Part shown: one piece after another, positions 1 to 9,432 of the stretch
How the letters are laid out: each line of letters starts with the position of its first letter
Position numbering within the stretch: position 1 is the first letter of the stretch
DNA from: Pisolithus tinctorius
Taxonomy: Eukaryota; Basidiomycota; Agaricomycetes; Boletales; Pisolithaceae
Assembly (NCBI GenBank): GCA_024663395.1
Contig: JANFAH010000087.1
Coordinates: 1-25,000, forward strand
Direction of reading: 5' to 3'
Length of the DNA: 25,000 nt
Translations under genes and position numbers: made by a program
The notes under the pieces: generated by a model
What the model saw: only the letters and a program-made list of their open reading frames with translations
What the model was told of the DNA's origin: nothing
Database searches by the model: none

Positions 1-412
1 ACAAATTGGATACCCTTGCACAGGTCATTTGCCACCACCTTGATTCAAATGGCTGCATGCCCTTGATGATGACCAAGGATGGTCAAACTCTCACTCTAGC
101 TCCAAATCCCTTGCAGGACTTGACTGACTATGGTGAGGATGACAGAGTCATCATTTACTCCACCTTCCCATTGTCCAATCAAGCTTTGATCAATGTAAGT
201 GTGGGGTGTGTTTGCTGATCAGGATCTCACATGCTCTGTAGTTTCTGGATTTGTACAGCATCATGGCTACCAAGCTGAATGGCATGATGTCACTGAAGGA
301 TTGCCAGGCCACACTTGATGATTTCTGTTCTTCAACATGCATGAAAGGACATCACATCCTCATCATCTCAAATGTCAGAATGGTTGGCTTGAACTTGGCA
401 GTGCCACAACTG
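1..412 (+). pseudogene. SNF2-type helicase, copy A, C-terminal fragment (runs off left edge)
   Basis: This is the end of the ATPase and start of the helicase C-terminal domain of a SNF2-like protein. The first exon (about 6-194) encodes a segment with KLDTLAQVICHHLD and ends with SNQALIN. A GTAAGT...TAG intron follows at 195-241, and the next exon has the helicase C-terminal motif HHILIISNVRMVGLNLA. The same order recurs in copy B at 2090-2490 (KLDTLTQVVHHHLN, then HHVLIICNVGMVGLNLT), which confirms the reading and the intron. At about 405-415 the homology stops and the sequence jumps to the ATP-binding end of copy B, so this is a truncated piece. Such proteins remodel nucleoprotein using ATP, but this fragment cannot be functional. 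The family call rests on motif recognition. Confidence 0.75.
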
Positions 413-3400
413 TTGCAGCCCAGGTGGCACCAATTAGTTGGCATCTATCATATGCTCAAGCAAGTGTTTAAGGGAAAGCCCATCCTACTCATGGACAAGG
501 TCAGCCTTAGGAAAACCTTACAAGTTCTGGGCACCATTGCATGCCTTGCATATTATTGGCAGGTGTACACATTGAAGGGATGCTTCCCTGGTGATTTCAG
601 TATGTGTCATTGCATTCTCATATGCTTGACCTCCCCTGAGTGAATTCCAGCAAGTCAGAGATTTAGCACAGTGGACAGGAACATCCCCAATCTGGCACAT
701 GTCATTGTGTGCCCAGTCAACCTGAAACAGCAATGGGAAAGTGAAATTCATCATTTTCTCTTGCCATTATCATTCGATATGATGCCATATACCAGGCAGT
801 TGGACTCCTGGTGCACATGGTGGACAGAACTATTTGCAGCAAGCAAGCAACCCCTATGTCAACAAATCATCCTTGCCACTCAAACAGTAAGTTTGCATGC
901 ATTATGGGACCCAGATACACTGATTTTGTGTCAGGCCATTCAAGATGATGTGACTATAGTATTCACACCACAGATGATCAAGGAGAAGGCCAGACATGCT
1001 GTCCCAGGCACCTGATTTGAAAGCAATGCCCTGCTCACTGTTTATGGCTGACAATATTGCCTCGCAATCATGGACAAGGCACACAGCACATGCAAACATA
1101 ACCAAATTCATTGCACATTTTGTGGATTGAAGGATAGGGCAACATGTGTCATTGCCATGATGGCAATGCCTATCACGATGAAGGTACAGGTATGTAGTGT
1201 TAAGAACTTTGCTAACATTCCACTCACAACACACAGGATTTATACATCATGGGGCAATGGATGGGGATCCCCAGATTCAACAACCATCATGAATTCCTAG
1301 AGCTCAATAAGGAGATCAATCATGCAAACTGCCAGGATTCAAAGGCTCTATGCAAGGCTGGAGTTGAAGGCAGTATCATACAGGGCATTTTCATCAGCAT
1401 GCAAAACCAGAATACCCCAGATTTACTATCCCCTGAGGTGACACATGAATGGATGGTGAAGATCCATGATCAGTTTGTGTCCTACATCATTCATTGAACC
1501 ATTGACTCTGTGGACTTCAGCAGCAACAAATTATTTGGCATGCACCCATACCAAGAACATATATTGAAGCTGCAGATGTATGACACAGAGATGAGCATAT
1601 TGAGGAGTTTTGCAAAGGACTTGGTGAAAGAGAACCCCATTGCTAGTGCAGACACCCACAAGGTAAGAGGAAATTTCAATTTTATTATGGGTTCTGTCAA
1701 TCAAAGTTGGCCATCTTGGATGGCCATCCTCAATGGCACCATCTGTGGGAATCTGCCTCACAGTGCCACACCTGGAGACAGCTGTCTTGGATGGCCAAGC
1801 TGCACTGGTTCCCCATGGGAATGTGGTGTGGGTGAATGCAATGTGCTGCATGAGTTGGCTGTCCAAGATGGCCAACATTGTACATTGTGCTAAGGCAACA
1901 CAACAATGAATTTACACACCTCATCATCTTTGGCTGTCTTAGATGGCCACACTCTGCTGGACATTTATACTGATGTGATTTTCATAGAATTTTTATATCA
2001 AATTCTGCCACTCAATGCTCCACCCAATGTTCAATCTGAAGAATGGCAGGCACTGGAAATGTCCAGAGTCACTCAAGGATTGGCATCATGAGAAGACTAT
2101 CAAACTGGACACCCTCACTCAGGTGGTTCACCACCATCTCAATTCAAACAGCCACACTCCCCTCACCATGGACAATGACAGGCAAACCCTCATAACAGGT
2201 CCTGATGGCTTTGCTGATGAGACTGAGTCATCATATATTCCACATTTCCACCCTCAAATCAGGCATTGATTGACATATGTCCATACTCAATTGTCTGATT
2301 TATATCCTAACTCACATTTGTAGGTTCTTGCTTTATATGATGTTGCAGTGATTGAGCTCAACAGAACCATGACACTCAAGAAGCACCAGGCAGCACTGGA
2401 TGATTTCTGCATGTTGACATGGACCACTGGCCATCATGTTCTCATCATTTGTAATGTTGGGATGGTGGGCCTCAACCTCACATGCACTAACATCATGGTA
2501 ATTGTGGTAAGTCTGTCACACCTTGATCCAGATCCTCATCAACAACTCATTCATATCAGAGGATACCACATGGTCAGCACTGGATGATGAGCAGCTTTGT
2601 GGGAGGATCTTCCAGTACCCTCAACAGAAGCAAGTCCACATCTACCATCTCATTGCATTGGCAACCCTGGATGTCTTTCTCAACAACATATCATTTGATA
2701 AAGGCCAACTCCACTCTGCATTCATGGAATGTATGGATGAAATTAGTGAGTACATGCTAGTGCTATACATTCATCTCTAAGATCTATCTCTCCCAACTAC
2801 AGAAGGGTTGTTTGAGAACAACAATGATGGTGAGGGCCTACTGTTGATCTCATCCACTCACTTGCCCAGCAATGACAATGGTGGGGATGATGATGAACAG
2901 CTGAAGAAGACATCACATCCTAAGCCCAAGCCCAAGCCCAAATCCAAGCCCTGCCCCAAAGCTGCTATCAACAAGAAAGGAAAACAGCCTCAGCAGAGTG
3001 ATGCCATGTCACTGGATGGCCTGTCAGACATGGAGGATGTCCAACCATCTGGCAGCAAGAAGGTGGGTGACAAGTGTTCCACAGTGAGTTCTCCCAAAGC
3101 TCTTGATAAAGGGCCCAAGCACAGGTGGAGTGGCACCCTGACTGCAGCCAGAGCCATGGTAGGGTCACTCACTGTGGTGACAGCAGCAATGCAGGTTGAT
3201 GAGGACTTGGCAACTGTGCCAACATCACAGGTCAGTGCAGACACCACCATGACAGACCCTGTCAACAAGATCTTGGAGCAGTTGCAGGCACCAGGAGGGC
3301 AAAATGATCCTGATGAAGACAAAGTGCTCACTCTCAAGCACCTCTGGTCACCTATGTTATTGCCTCTCACTCCCCTCCCATCATCACTCCCAGAGCATGC

Positions 3401-3563
3401 AGGTGAATCATCTGCAGGTCTGAGCACAGCAGCATCAGATTTTCATGGTGCCACACATGGCCACTTGTTGGCAACCAACAAGGATGGGAGTGGCAGCTCC
3501 AAACCTACCTTGAAGTGTGGAAGGAGTGCTAGAGGTGGCAGAGGTGGTAGAGGTAGCTGCTAG
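413..3563 (+). pseudogene. SNF2-type helicase, copy B, multi-exon and disabled
   Basis: In order: a degraded ATP-binding motif MDKVSLRKTLQ (about 491-523; DEVGLGKT expected); the segment HVIVCPVNLKQQWESEI (about 690-750); a middle part with LFGMHPYQEHILKLQM (1540-1585); the helicase C-terminal domain with MVGLNLT (about 2465) and TTWSALDDEQLCGRI (about 2563-2610); and a low-complexity basic tail rich in KPKP repeats that ends GGRGGRGSC at 3563. Likely introns lie at 563-650, 1190-1236, 1663-1987, 2275-2323 (donor lost), 2507-2559 and 2746-2802. An in-frame TGA at 1495-1497 falls in an otherwise continuous exon (1237-1662), and other parts are out of frame. The N-terminus upstream of the ATP-binding motif is missing. 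It could be a host gene family amplified by duplication or carried by transposons. The helicase family is well supported; the exact subfamily is not. Confidence 0.75.
1663..1987 (+). repeat. Oversized intron carrying four copies of a 19-bp hairpin repeat
   Basis: The donor GTAAGA at 1663 and acceptor TAG at 1985-1987 join the exon ending DTHK to one starting NFYIKF. At 325 bp it is several times longer than the other introns in this gene (47-88 bp). It holds four copies of the dispersed palindrome: 1708-1726 (TGGCCATCTTGGATGGCCA, perfect 8-bp arms), 1780-1797, 1857-1875 (reverse loop CAA) and 1931-1949. The expansion is therefore probably insertion or amplification of this repeat. Confidence 0.7.
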
Positions 3564-4033
3564 GGTAAGCTGTGATCATCATTGTTGAGCTTGCTCACCC
3601 ACCTGTTGTTTCAGTGATACCATTGTCACTATTTTACTTCATACATATTGCATTCGCTATGTCACATATCCCCCCCCCTGCATCTATACATTTTGTCAGT
3701 CATGTCATTTTTGTATGCAGACAAATAACATACATTGTGTTTTGTTGTCACTTTGCATGACTAGCATTGTGAATGGACATTGCAGCAGGCCATGCCAAGC
3801 ACACATGATGTTATGTGTCCCAATTCTGTTTGGATGGCATGATTGGCACATATGGCAATCTCTTTGTTGATGAATATCAGGAGCTAAAGCAGCTTGCATT
3901 ATTAATGGAGTATACACTTCTTATATCACTAAGCTAATGGGTCAGTGAGGCATATGTTACACTGGATTGCACTTGCTTGTAGGAGGTACAATTGGGTGGA
4001 ACAGCAATTAATGAGGGGTGAGCAAAACCCTTG
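3564..4033. other. Non-coding stretch after the helicase
   Basis: Contains only short open frames without recognisable motifs, and almost no CpG. It may hold the old 3' flank of the helicase gene. I see no repeat, RNA gene or promoter that I can support. Confidence 0.5.
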
Positions 4034-4560
4034 AATGAATTGGAAAGCTAATGCTATCCTCTAACAGCTGGTCATCAATGTATGGCTGTCTTGGACAGCC
4101 ATCAGTACTGTGGTGCACTTGTCACATGCCTACCCACCACACCACCAGTGGCTGTCTTGGATGGCCCACATGCAATGTCATTATAATGAATTGGAAAGCC
4201 AATGCTATCATCTAACAGCTGATCAGCAATTTATGGCCATCTTGAATGGCCATTGGCACTATAGGGCACTTGTCACATGACTTACTCACTGCACATCAGG
4301 AATTTCTGGCCATTGGTACTATGGGGAACCTGTCACATGACAAACCCACCTTACAGCCAGTGGCTGTCTTGGATGGCCATTGGTGCCATGGGGTACTTGT
4401 CATGTGACTCACTCACCTCACAGCCAGTGGCCATCCTGAACAGCCAGCAGGCAATGTCATCATAATGAATTGGAGAGCTAATGCTATCATCTAACAACTG
4501 ATCAGCAATTTGTGGCTGAGTTGGACAGCCAAGAAGCAACAAGACATGCCATAACCACAT
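4034..4560 (+). repeat. Tandem array with nested sub-repeats and hairpin repeats
   Basis: Three units begin with AATGAATTGG followed by a segment like AAAGCTAATGCTATC and then CTAACAGCTGATCAGCAATT, at 4034, 4185 and 4464. The middle unit is longer because a 62-67 bp sub-repeat starting GGCCATTGG is present three times (about 4246, 4308 and 4375), each followed by a TGTCACATGAC-like block. Hairpin repeats sit in the units at 4083-4101 (perfect TGGCTGTCTTGGACAGCCA), 4149-4167, 4234-4252, 4361-4379, 4428-4446 and 4513-4531. Confidence 0.75.
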
Positions 4561-4564
4561 GATC

Positions 4565-4839
4565 TGTAACCCCTTAGTGCCAGGGCATTACATTCTCAGA
4601 CTAAGTATGGTGGGTGTGAGGGAAGGAAATTAGTGTTGATTGTGTTGATTAGGTGGAATGCTAGTTGCCAGTTGGCTGTCCAAGATGGCCATCTTACCAA
4701 GTGTCATGTAAGCATGAAAGAGTAAACAAAAGGAAAAGTCCAAGATGACTAAACATCCCTAAAGTGTAACCCTAACCAGAGGGTGAACATATATAGGCAA
4801 GTAGGAAACATGGAAGTGAAAAGTCTACCAGTCATTACA
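4565..4839 (-). repeat. Probable 3' LTR of the minus-strand gypsy element
   Basis: On the minus strand the sequence after the polypurine tract starts TGTAATGACTGG at 4839. The other end proposed here reads TGTAAC on the plus strand at 4565, giving an approximate TGTAA/TTACA inverted terminus and a length of 275 bp. A TATATATG box lies at about 4788-4795 on the minus strand. A hairpin repeat (4673-4691) sits inside it. The inner (4839) boundary is well supported by the adjoining polypurine tract. The outer boundary is tentative because no second LTR was found for comparison. Confidence 0.5.
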
Positions 4840-4854
4840 CTATCCCCTCCTAAG
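4840..4854 (-). other. Polypurine tract of the gypsy element
   Basis: The minus strand reads CTTAGGAGGGGATAG directly before TGTAATGAC. This is the expected position and composition for the plus-strand DNA primer site next to a 3' LTR in Ty3/gypsy elements. Confidence 0.6.
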
Positions 4855-4990
4855 GCTCAACTTCCAGGCAAGACCAGATAGAATTGAAGAGCTCCATGTT
4901 TCAAACAGGAGTCAACAACATATTCAACCTCATATTTGACATCTCCTTCATCGGTAACCCTCTGCAGTCCAGGCCTGCTAACAGGCTGCC
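4855..4990 (-). pseudogene. Gypsy polyprotein tail: truncated chromodomain
   Basis: Read on the minus strand, the frame continues from the integrase on the far side of the solo LTR (4991-5662). It shows VTDEGDVKYEVEYVVDS and then LKHGALQFYLV, which resembles the start of the chromodomain at the end of many fungal Ty3/gypsy integrases. The second half (the tryptophan-rich part) is absent and a TGA stop follows shortly before the polypurine tract. In living elements this domain tethers the integration complex to modified histones. Confidence 0.65.
4986..4990 (+). repeat. Target site duplication, left copy, CTGCC
   Basis: CTGCC lies immediately before the LTR start TGTCATAAC and is repeated at 5663-5667 immediately after the LTR end TTGACA. 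A 5-bp duplication is typical of Ty3/gypsy integration. Confidence 0.85.
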
Positions 4991-5662
4991 TGTCATAACT
5001 GTGCGTTCGTCATAGGTCTTTACTCACTCTGCAACCTTCTCCGCCGGTCATTCGCTCATTCCACACCAACTCCACCCACCTTCTATCGTCTATGAACCAT
5101 CTCTGCTCCGACTGTTGTCAGACTTGTGTTTCTCTCCTACCGGACTGAGTGGTCTGTTCTCTGAGGGGTCATGTGACTACCTTCACAGTCAGGTACTCCG
5201 CAGCGTGCTCACCGCATGGTCCAGCATCTGGACTATTTCCTTTTCTAGATGTTCTGTGTTACCCGTTCGTATGTCCTCTGTCTACCCTTCATTTGTCGTC
5301 CAGGAAATTTTACTTGAAAATTTATGAGTCTCCGTATGTCAGTTCCGATTCCGGCTACTGTACCTCCGTAGTGGTATAAAAGCATGTACTGTACTCCGCT
5401 GTTCTTTAGTACGAATATCAACTTAGTTCCTACTCCCTCTGATTCCGTCTTCTGTCTGTCAGAGTTATCTCCGACTCTCTGTCTGTACTCTCCCTCTGAA
5501 ATATGAGGGCTGAGATCGTGCAAGGGGGTTGTCTCAGCGGTCTTCGTTCCTGCTGACACTCCGCTAGTCGGAGTTCTGTTCTTCTGTGTCGGACTTGCTT
5601 CCGAACCCTTCTCTAGACCTTGTTAAGCATTGGAGTTGGTTGGAGTAGGCCTGGACTTGACA
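4991..5662 (+). mobile_element. Solo LTR (LTR-1), 672 bp, nested in an older gypsy element
   Basis: It begins TGTCATAACTG and ends CTTGACA, giving a perfect TGTCA/TGACA terminal inverted repeat, and is flanked by the duplication CTGCC. A TATAAAAG box at 5375-5382, followed by GAATATCAACTTAGT from 5413, shows that its promoter points along the plus strand, opposite to the surrounding element. It is much richer in CpG than its flanks, which suggests recent arrival. No internal region is present, so it is most simply the product of recombination between the two LTRs of a full element. The 15-nt motif GAATATCAACTTAGT and the TGTCATA start are shared with the solo LTR at 20508-21409. Confidence 0.88.
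5375..5382 (+). promoter_or_regulatory. TATA box of LTR-1
   Basis: TATAAAAG lies about 30 bp before the conserved U5-like motif GAATATCAACTTAGT, a normal spacing for a pol II LTR promoter. It is the best TATA match in the LTR and sets its orientation. Confidence 0.55.
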
Positions 5663-5667
5663 CTGCC
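5663..5667 (+). repeat. Target site duplication, right copy, CTGCC
   Basis: Matches the CTGCC at 4986-4990. Removing the LTR and one copy rejoins the older minus-strand reading frame across the site (ALDGQ on one side, PVSRPG on the other). Confidence 0.85.
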
Positions 5668-6346
5668 CATCAAGAGCACTGAGATAGGGTTTAACCCATG
5701 AGACATTCACAACCAGGTGAATCCTCATGTTGTGCAGCAACTTTAACTTAAGAGCATTTGGAAGTACTTCTAGCACTTCATATGGTCTGATCCACTTTTT
5801 GGAAAGTTTACAGCTCTGCCATTCTGTCAGGAACAGATGGTCTGTAGCTAGCCAGACCTGAGATCCAACAGAGTAGGAAGGGGCAGTCAAGTGGCCTCTA
5901 TCCACTTGCTGTTTCTGCCAGGAATGTGCCTTGGTGAGGTTTGCTTTTATGTCCTGGAACACCTGGAACCAGGATTTAGCAACTTCCTCTGCTGCTTCTA
6001 CCTTTGAAGTCATTGGTTTGATGCCCATCCTAGGTCTATAGGATCGAGTAACTTCGAAGGGGCACTTGCCAGTAGAAGATGAGGCAGAGTTGTTGTACAC
6101 AAACTGAGCCAAAGGTAGCCATTCCTCCCAATGAGCCTGTTGTTGGCTGGCATACATCTGTAAATACTGCTGAATCTTGCAGTTCAACCATTCTGTTTGT
6201 CCATCCATTTGTGGGTGGAAAGCCATAGAGAGTTTTTGCTGTACTCCCAGCATTTTAAATAGTTCCTTCATGAAGGAAGAGGCAAACTGTGGGCCTCTGT
6301 CTGATACAATAGAGTCCAGAAGTCTGTGGTGCTTCCATACATGCAT
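5668..6346 (-). pseudogene. Gypsy integrase, core C-terminal half and tail
   Basis: The minus strand encodes SIVSDRGPQFASSFMKELF, which holds the second catalytic aspartate (SDRG), then HPQMDGQTEWLN with the catalytic glutamate. Next come YNNSASSSTGKCPFEV and a C-terminal region with VSWVKPYLSALDGQ. This is the DDE integrase of Ty3/gypsy elements, which inserts the DNA copy into chromosomes. The first part of the core, with the first catalytic aspartate, and the HHCC zinc domain are missing. The frame is broken by LTR-1 after ALDGQ and resumes at 4990. Family call is firm; the protein is dead. Confidence 0.88.
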
Positions 6347-6642
6347 CAGGTAAAGTCAAGCTGTACTAGCAGCTGTTTCTTCTGCAATGCAGGGAATGAA
6401 CTCTTATAACCCTTCTTGAGCTGTCCATCCATGAAGTCACTGACTTCTTTCTGCTCATCAGGGGAGAGAGGGATCAACCTTCCCTTCTTTGGTACAAATG
6501 ACTCCTTTAGTTCTATAGCATGGTCCCAAGGTTTCCTAAGCAGCATGTGCTCAGATTCCTTCTCAGAAAAGACCAATAAATATTCACAATATGCCTTTGG
6601 AACAAGTTCCTCAGGGGTTTTATCTGTTTTTGGTTTGTCCAT
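6347..6642 (-). pseudogene. Gypsy pol linker joined to integrase remnant (RT and RNase H deleted)
   Basis: The minus-strand frame has KAYCEYLLVFSEKESE, then RKPWDHAIELKESFVPKKG and SPDEQKEVSDFMDGQLKKGY, the conserved run-in to the reverse transcriptase of gypsy elements. Right after KKGY the homology breaks. FPALQKKQLLVQLDFT looks like the start of the integrase core. The frame stops at about 6346, just before the downstream integrase segment. The whole reverse transcriptase, RNase H and integrase zinc domain (over 1 kb in living relatives) have therefore been deleted at about 6400. The second part of this reading is inference. Confidence 0.7.
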
Positions 6643-6651
6643 TCCTGGATT

Positions 6652-7350
6652 TCAAATCCAGGTTATGTAAGAATCTGTGGCTTCCCTTTCAAGCTTCTCA
6701 ACCTTGTGTATGAACAAGGACTTAGGGGCCAACTGTTGATATCTAGCCAGACATCTGCCCATCTTGACCTCGCCAGTCTTCCAGTCTATCAGTGGGTTGT
6801 GCTGATGTAACCAGGTGTGTCCCAGGATCATGGTACTACCTCCTAGATCGGTAATCTCAGCAAGAAGTTCCTCATGATGGTCAAGGTAGGAGACTTGAAG
6901 GTGAGCCTGATGCATAATTCTTCCAGTGGAATTAGGCAATCCATTGACATTAAATATGTCAACTGCCCTTGGCAGTGCTATCTTTGGAATCTGGTTCCTT
7001 TCCACAAAGTCCTTGTGTATAAATACTCCAGTAGTGCCACTATCAAGTAGTGCATTAACCTTGAATGCTGAGCTGGCATTCATTCATAAAACCAAAGGGA
7101 CCTCCACAGAATCCTTTAGGTTCAGCATGCATCAGGTTTCAGACCATACAGAGGTCTTTGCACTACTACCCTCTGGATCTGGGAGATCGAAAGAAACATT
7201 TTTTTGTTTTTTATTGCAAGTGGAATTAAGCAGGCACAGTTTTACATCTGGCCCCGAGCCCTTTTGGGACTCCACTTCAGATGATGTAAAACTAGAGAGA
7301 AGAAACCGATTCTGAACCATTAAATAACTCCTGTGGTTCTTCAACATCAA
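6652..7350 (-). pseudogene. Gypsy aspartic protease region
   Basis: The minus strand shows KVNALLDSGTTGVFIHKDF, with the DSG active-site triad of retropepsins, and later STMILGHTWLHQHNPLIDW, typical of the protease end in fungal gypsy elements. The same frame extends upstream to 7350 through two stops (near 7132 and 7086), with SFDLPDPEGSSAKTSVW before them. In an active element this enzyme cuts the Gag-Pol polyprotein. No change is seen in the DSG residues, but the upstream stops and frame breaks disable it. Confidence 0.85.
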
Positions 7351-7620
7351 GAAAAGAGAAATGATTGAAAGAAATTACTGGTACACTATTTTTGGTATTT
7401 TTATTTTCAACCTTTATATTTTCTTTTGTTTTTTAATTCCATAAGTAGAACAAAAACCAAGAAGAGAAGAAGAGGAAACAGGAACAAATGTCCGCATACT
7501 AGAAGAGTCTGCAGGACCTGATTTCACTGCAGCTCCGATTCTTTTAACTGGTTGATATGAGCGACAATCTGTTCAAAGCTCATCCCCTCCATTGCTTTCA
7601 GGCAGGGGTCAGGTCCAGTG
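7351..7620 (-). other. Gag-to-protease spacer of the gypsy element, degenerate
   Basis: No sustained frame crosses this AT-rich stretch. It separates the zinc-knuckle end of gag from the protease region and has several stops in each minus-strand frame. It is presumably decayed polyprotein sequence, judged by position only. Confidence 0.4.
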
Positions 7621-8519
7621 TCAGTATTTACAGCCCTGATGGGGTGTCCTTGTGGTTGTGCCTGTTTAGGGCACTCGCTTCAGTAATGGCCCTTCAGGCT
7701 GCATCTGAAACACGTGATGTGGGACTTGTCCTTAGGGGGTCCCTTCCCCTTTCCTTTCTGCAGAGCAGCACCTATGTCCATGGGAGCACTAGCTCTGGGT
7801 TGTGTGCCTGTGGCAGAGAAGCCATGAGGTTGATTCTGAGGCCATACCCTCAAAGAGGAGGCCATCATATATCAGTGGTTTTCAAAATTTCTGGCCACCA
7901 ACTAGAGCTCCATTATGTACTCTTTGTACATGTCCTTTCTTTTCCCCAAGTGATGCATGAGGCAGAGCACCTCAGGGTTTATGGCCTGTTCTAGGCACAG
8001 GATGGCCAAATCATCAGAAGCACTGGCCATGAGCTTCCAACTATCGAACTCTGCCAAGAAGGCATCCATTTGAGACTGACCCTGCCTCACCTTTTGCATT
8101 TTCTTCCAGGCCCAATCCCCATTGTTCATGGGCCGGAAGTGAGAGTTGAGGTTGGCCACCACCTCATCAGTGGTAGGCCAATTTCCATTTGCCAAGTGAA
8201 AGTCCAACTTGGCTCTTGCATAGTTGCCAGCTATCAGACCAGTCATCCAGGTCCAGAAAGCCATGCAATCCTGACTTCTATAGTGGTGGACTGCCACTTT
8301 GCAGTAGGCTCTCATCCTGATCACCCACTCCTCATATTTTGCCATGGAACTGTCAAAAGTTCTGGGTTCAGCAACACCCCTCTTGGTGGGGTCAAAGTTG
8401 GTTGTTTGTGCCACAGCTGGCACCAGCATGTATTGCTGCATGGCCTGAGCCATTGCTGCTGCCATTGCTTGCACCATGGCATAATCAACAGGAGGCAGTT
8501 GGGGCTGTGTGGGGTCCAT
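7620..8519 (-). pseudogene. Gypsy Gag with CCHC zinc knuckle
   Basis: It starts at 8519 with MDPTQPQLPPVDYAMVQAM. The capsid-like part has RTFDSSMAKYEEWVIRM, FWTWMTGLIAGNYARAKLDF and KMQKVRQGQSQMDAFLAEF, a pattern common to fungal Ty3/gypsy Gag proteins. After two in-frame stops (first at 7902) the frame continues to a knuckle at about 7710-7670: CFRCSLKGHY, a stop, then SEC. This is a C-X2-C-X4-H-X4-C motif with one residue changed to a stop, probably TGG to TGA. Gag forms the particle shell and binds the element's RNA. Read as a pseudogene with the domain order intact. Confidence 0.88.
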
Positions 8520-8902
8520 TTCTGCTAGTTAGTGGGACTGGTTTACATCGGGGACAGTGGATGGAATGTCTGTTCCAAAGATTGTAGGGTTGGTTGAAGA
8601 CAAACCCAAGTTTGTTCAGGTTGGGGAGGGTGAAGGTGAGGGATAAACGAGTTCCGGAGTTACCTCATGGAAAAGCTTGAGAGGAGGCAAGGGGAGTGGG
8701 GTGAGTGGGGAAAGTGAGCATGAAAGGTGCAGAGTAGAAAGTTCCCTTTTGTAAGGGAGGAACCTAAGAGGGAGACAAAGCTCAACCTCTTCCTTCTTTA
8801 TGGCAGGAATGGTGGTAATGTAGAAGTAAAGTAGGCATACTACTTGCTGATGATGTTCAGGACCACTAAACACATAGTCCATTCACTGTCACACACCTGA
8901 TC
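8520..8902 (-). other. Leader or 5' end of the gypsy element, boundary unclear
   Basis: It lies upstream of gag on the minus strand, where a leader and 5' LTR should be. I could not align it convincingly with the LTR at 4565-4839. TGATC at 8898-8902 equals the five bases at 4560-4564 outside the proposed 3' LTR, but the sequence before it ends CACC rather than CA, so this may be chance. A 5' LTR may be present and badly decayed, or lost. Confidence 0.3.
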
Positions 8903-9432
8903 AATCTCCTAGAAATAGGGAGAGACCAGCCTGGCACACTACGTGAACTACAGTGGGTACAAGAATGTTGACTACTGGTCTACCTCTGCTGCTGTGCAGG
9001 AACTACAGCTATATATGGCTCGATATTCACACCCCTGTCACAACTGGCTGTCCAACACAGCCATCTTCAATTCACATGTGACAATTCCACATTCCATTAT
9101 ATTCACCCAGCAAGGCACCCATCATCAATACTTCTTGCCTCATGCCATTCCTAGCTTTCCATCCAATGGAATTGGCCAATGCATTCTCTTCTATGATCAT
9201 TTGCCCAGTATTCAGCATTGCCCATGACTCATGAATGCAACCAACCCTGAACTAACTATGACACCACTAAGCAGATGCTCTTGTCAGCTAATCCAAATAT
9301 GATGTAGTGCTGAAAATTTTAACTGACTGATATGCCACTGCAAACTGCATATATACCTGGCTGTCACATCTGAGAATGTTTCTTCCTTCCCTTCCTCCCT
9401 CTTGATCCAAGCACCATCCTCCATTATGTCCA
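8903..9432. other. Non-coding stretch with one hairpin repeat
   Basis: A dispersed palindrome copy lies at 9045-9063 (TGGCTGTCCAACACAGCCA). The rest, including a TATATATGG at about 9012, shows no gene or RNA that I can support. Confidence 0.5.

Noticed and set aside
3572..3760. Open frame of about 62 codons after the helicase
   Set aside because: Hydrophobic, short, without homology cues, start context or continuation.
5115..5559. Open frames on both strands between 5115 and 5559
   Set aside because: They lie inside the solo LTR, which is bounded by inverted ends and a target duplication. No protein motifs were seen.
8885..8902. TGATC at 8898 as right target duplication of the gypsy element, matching 4560-4564
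   Set aside because: The base before it is not CA and no LTR resembling 4565-4839 could be aligned to 8520-8897. Five bases can agree by chance.
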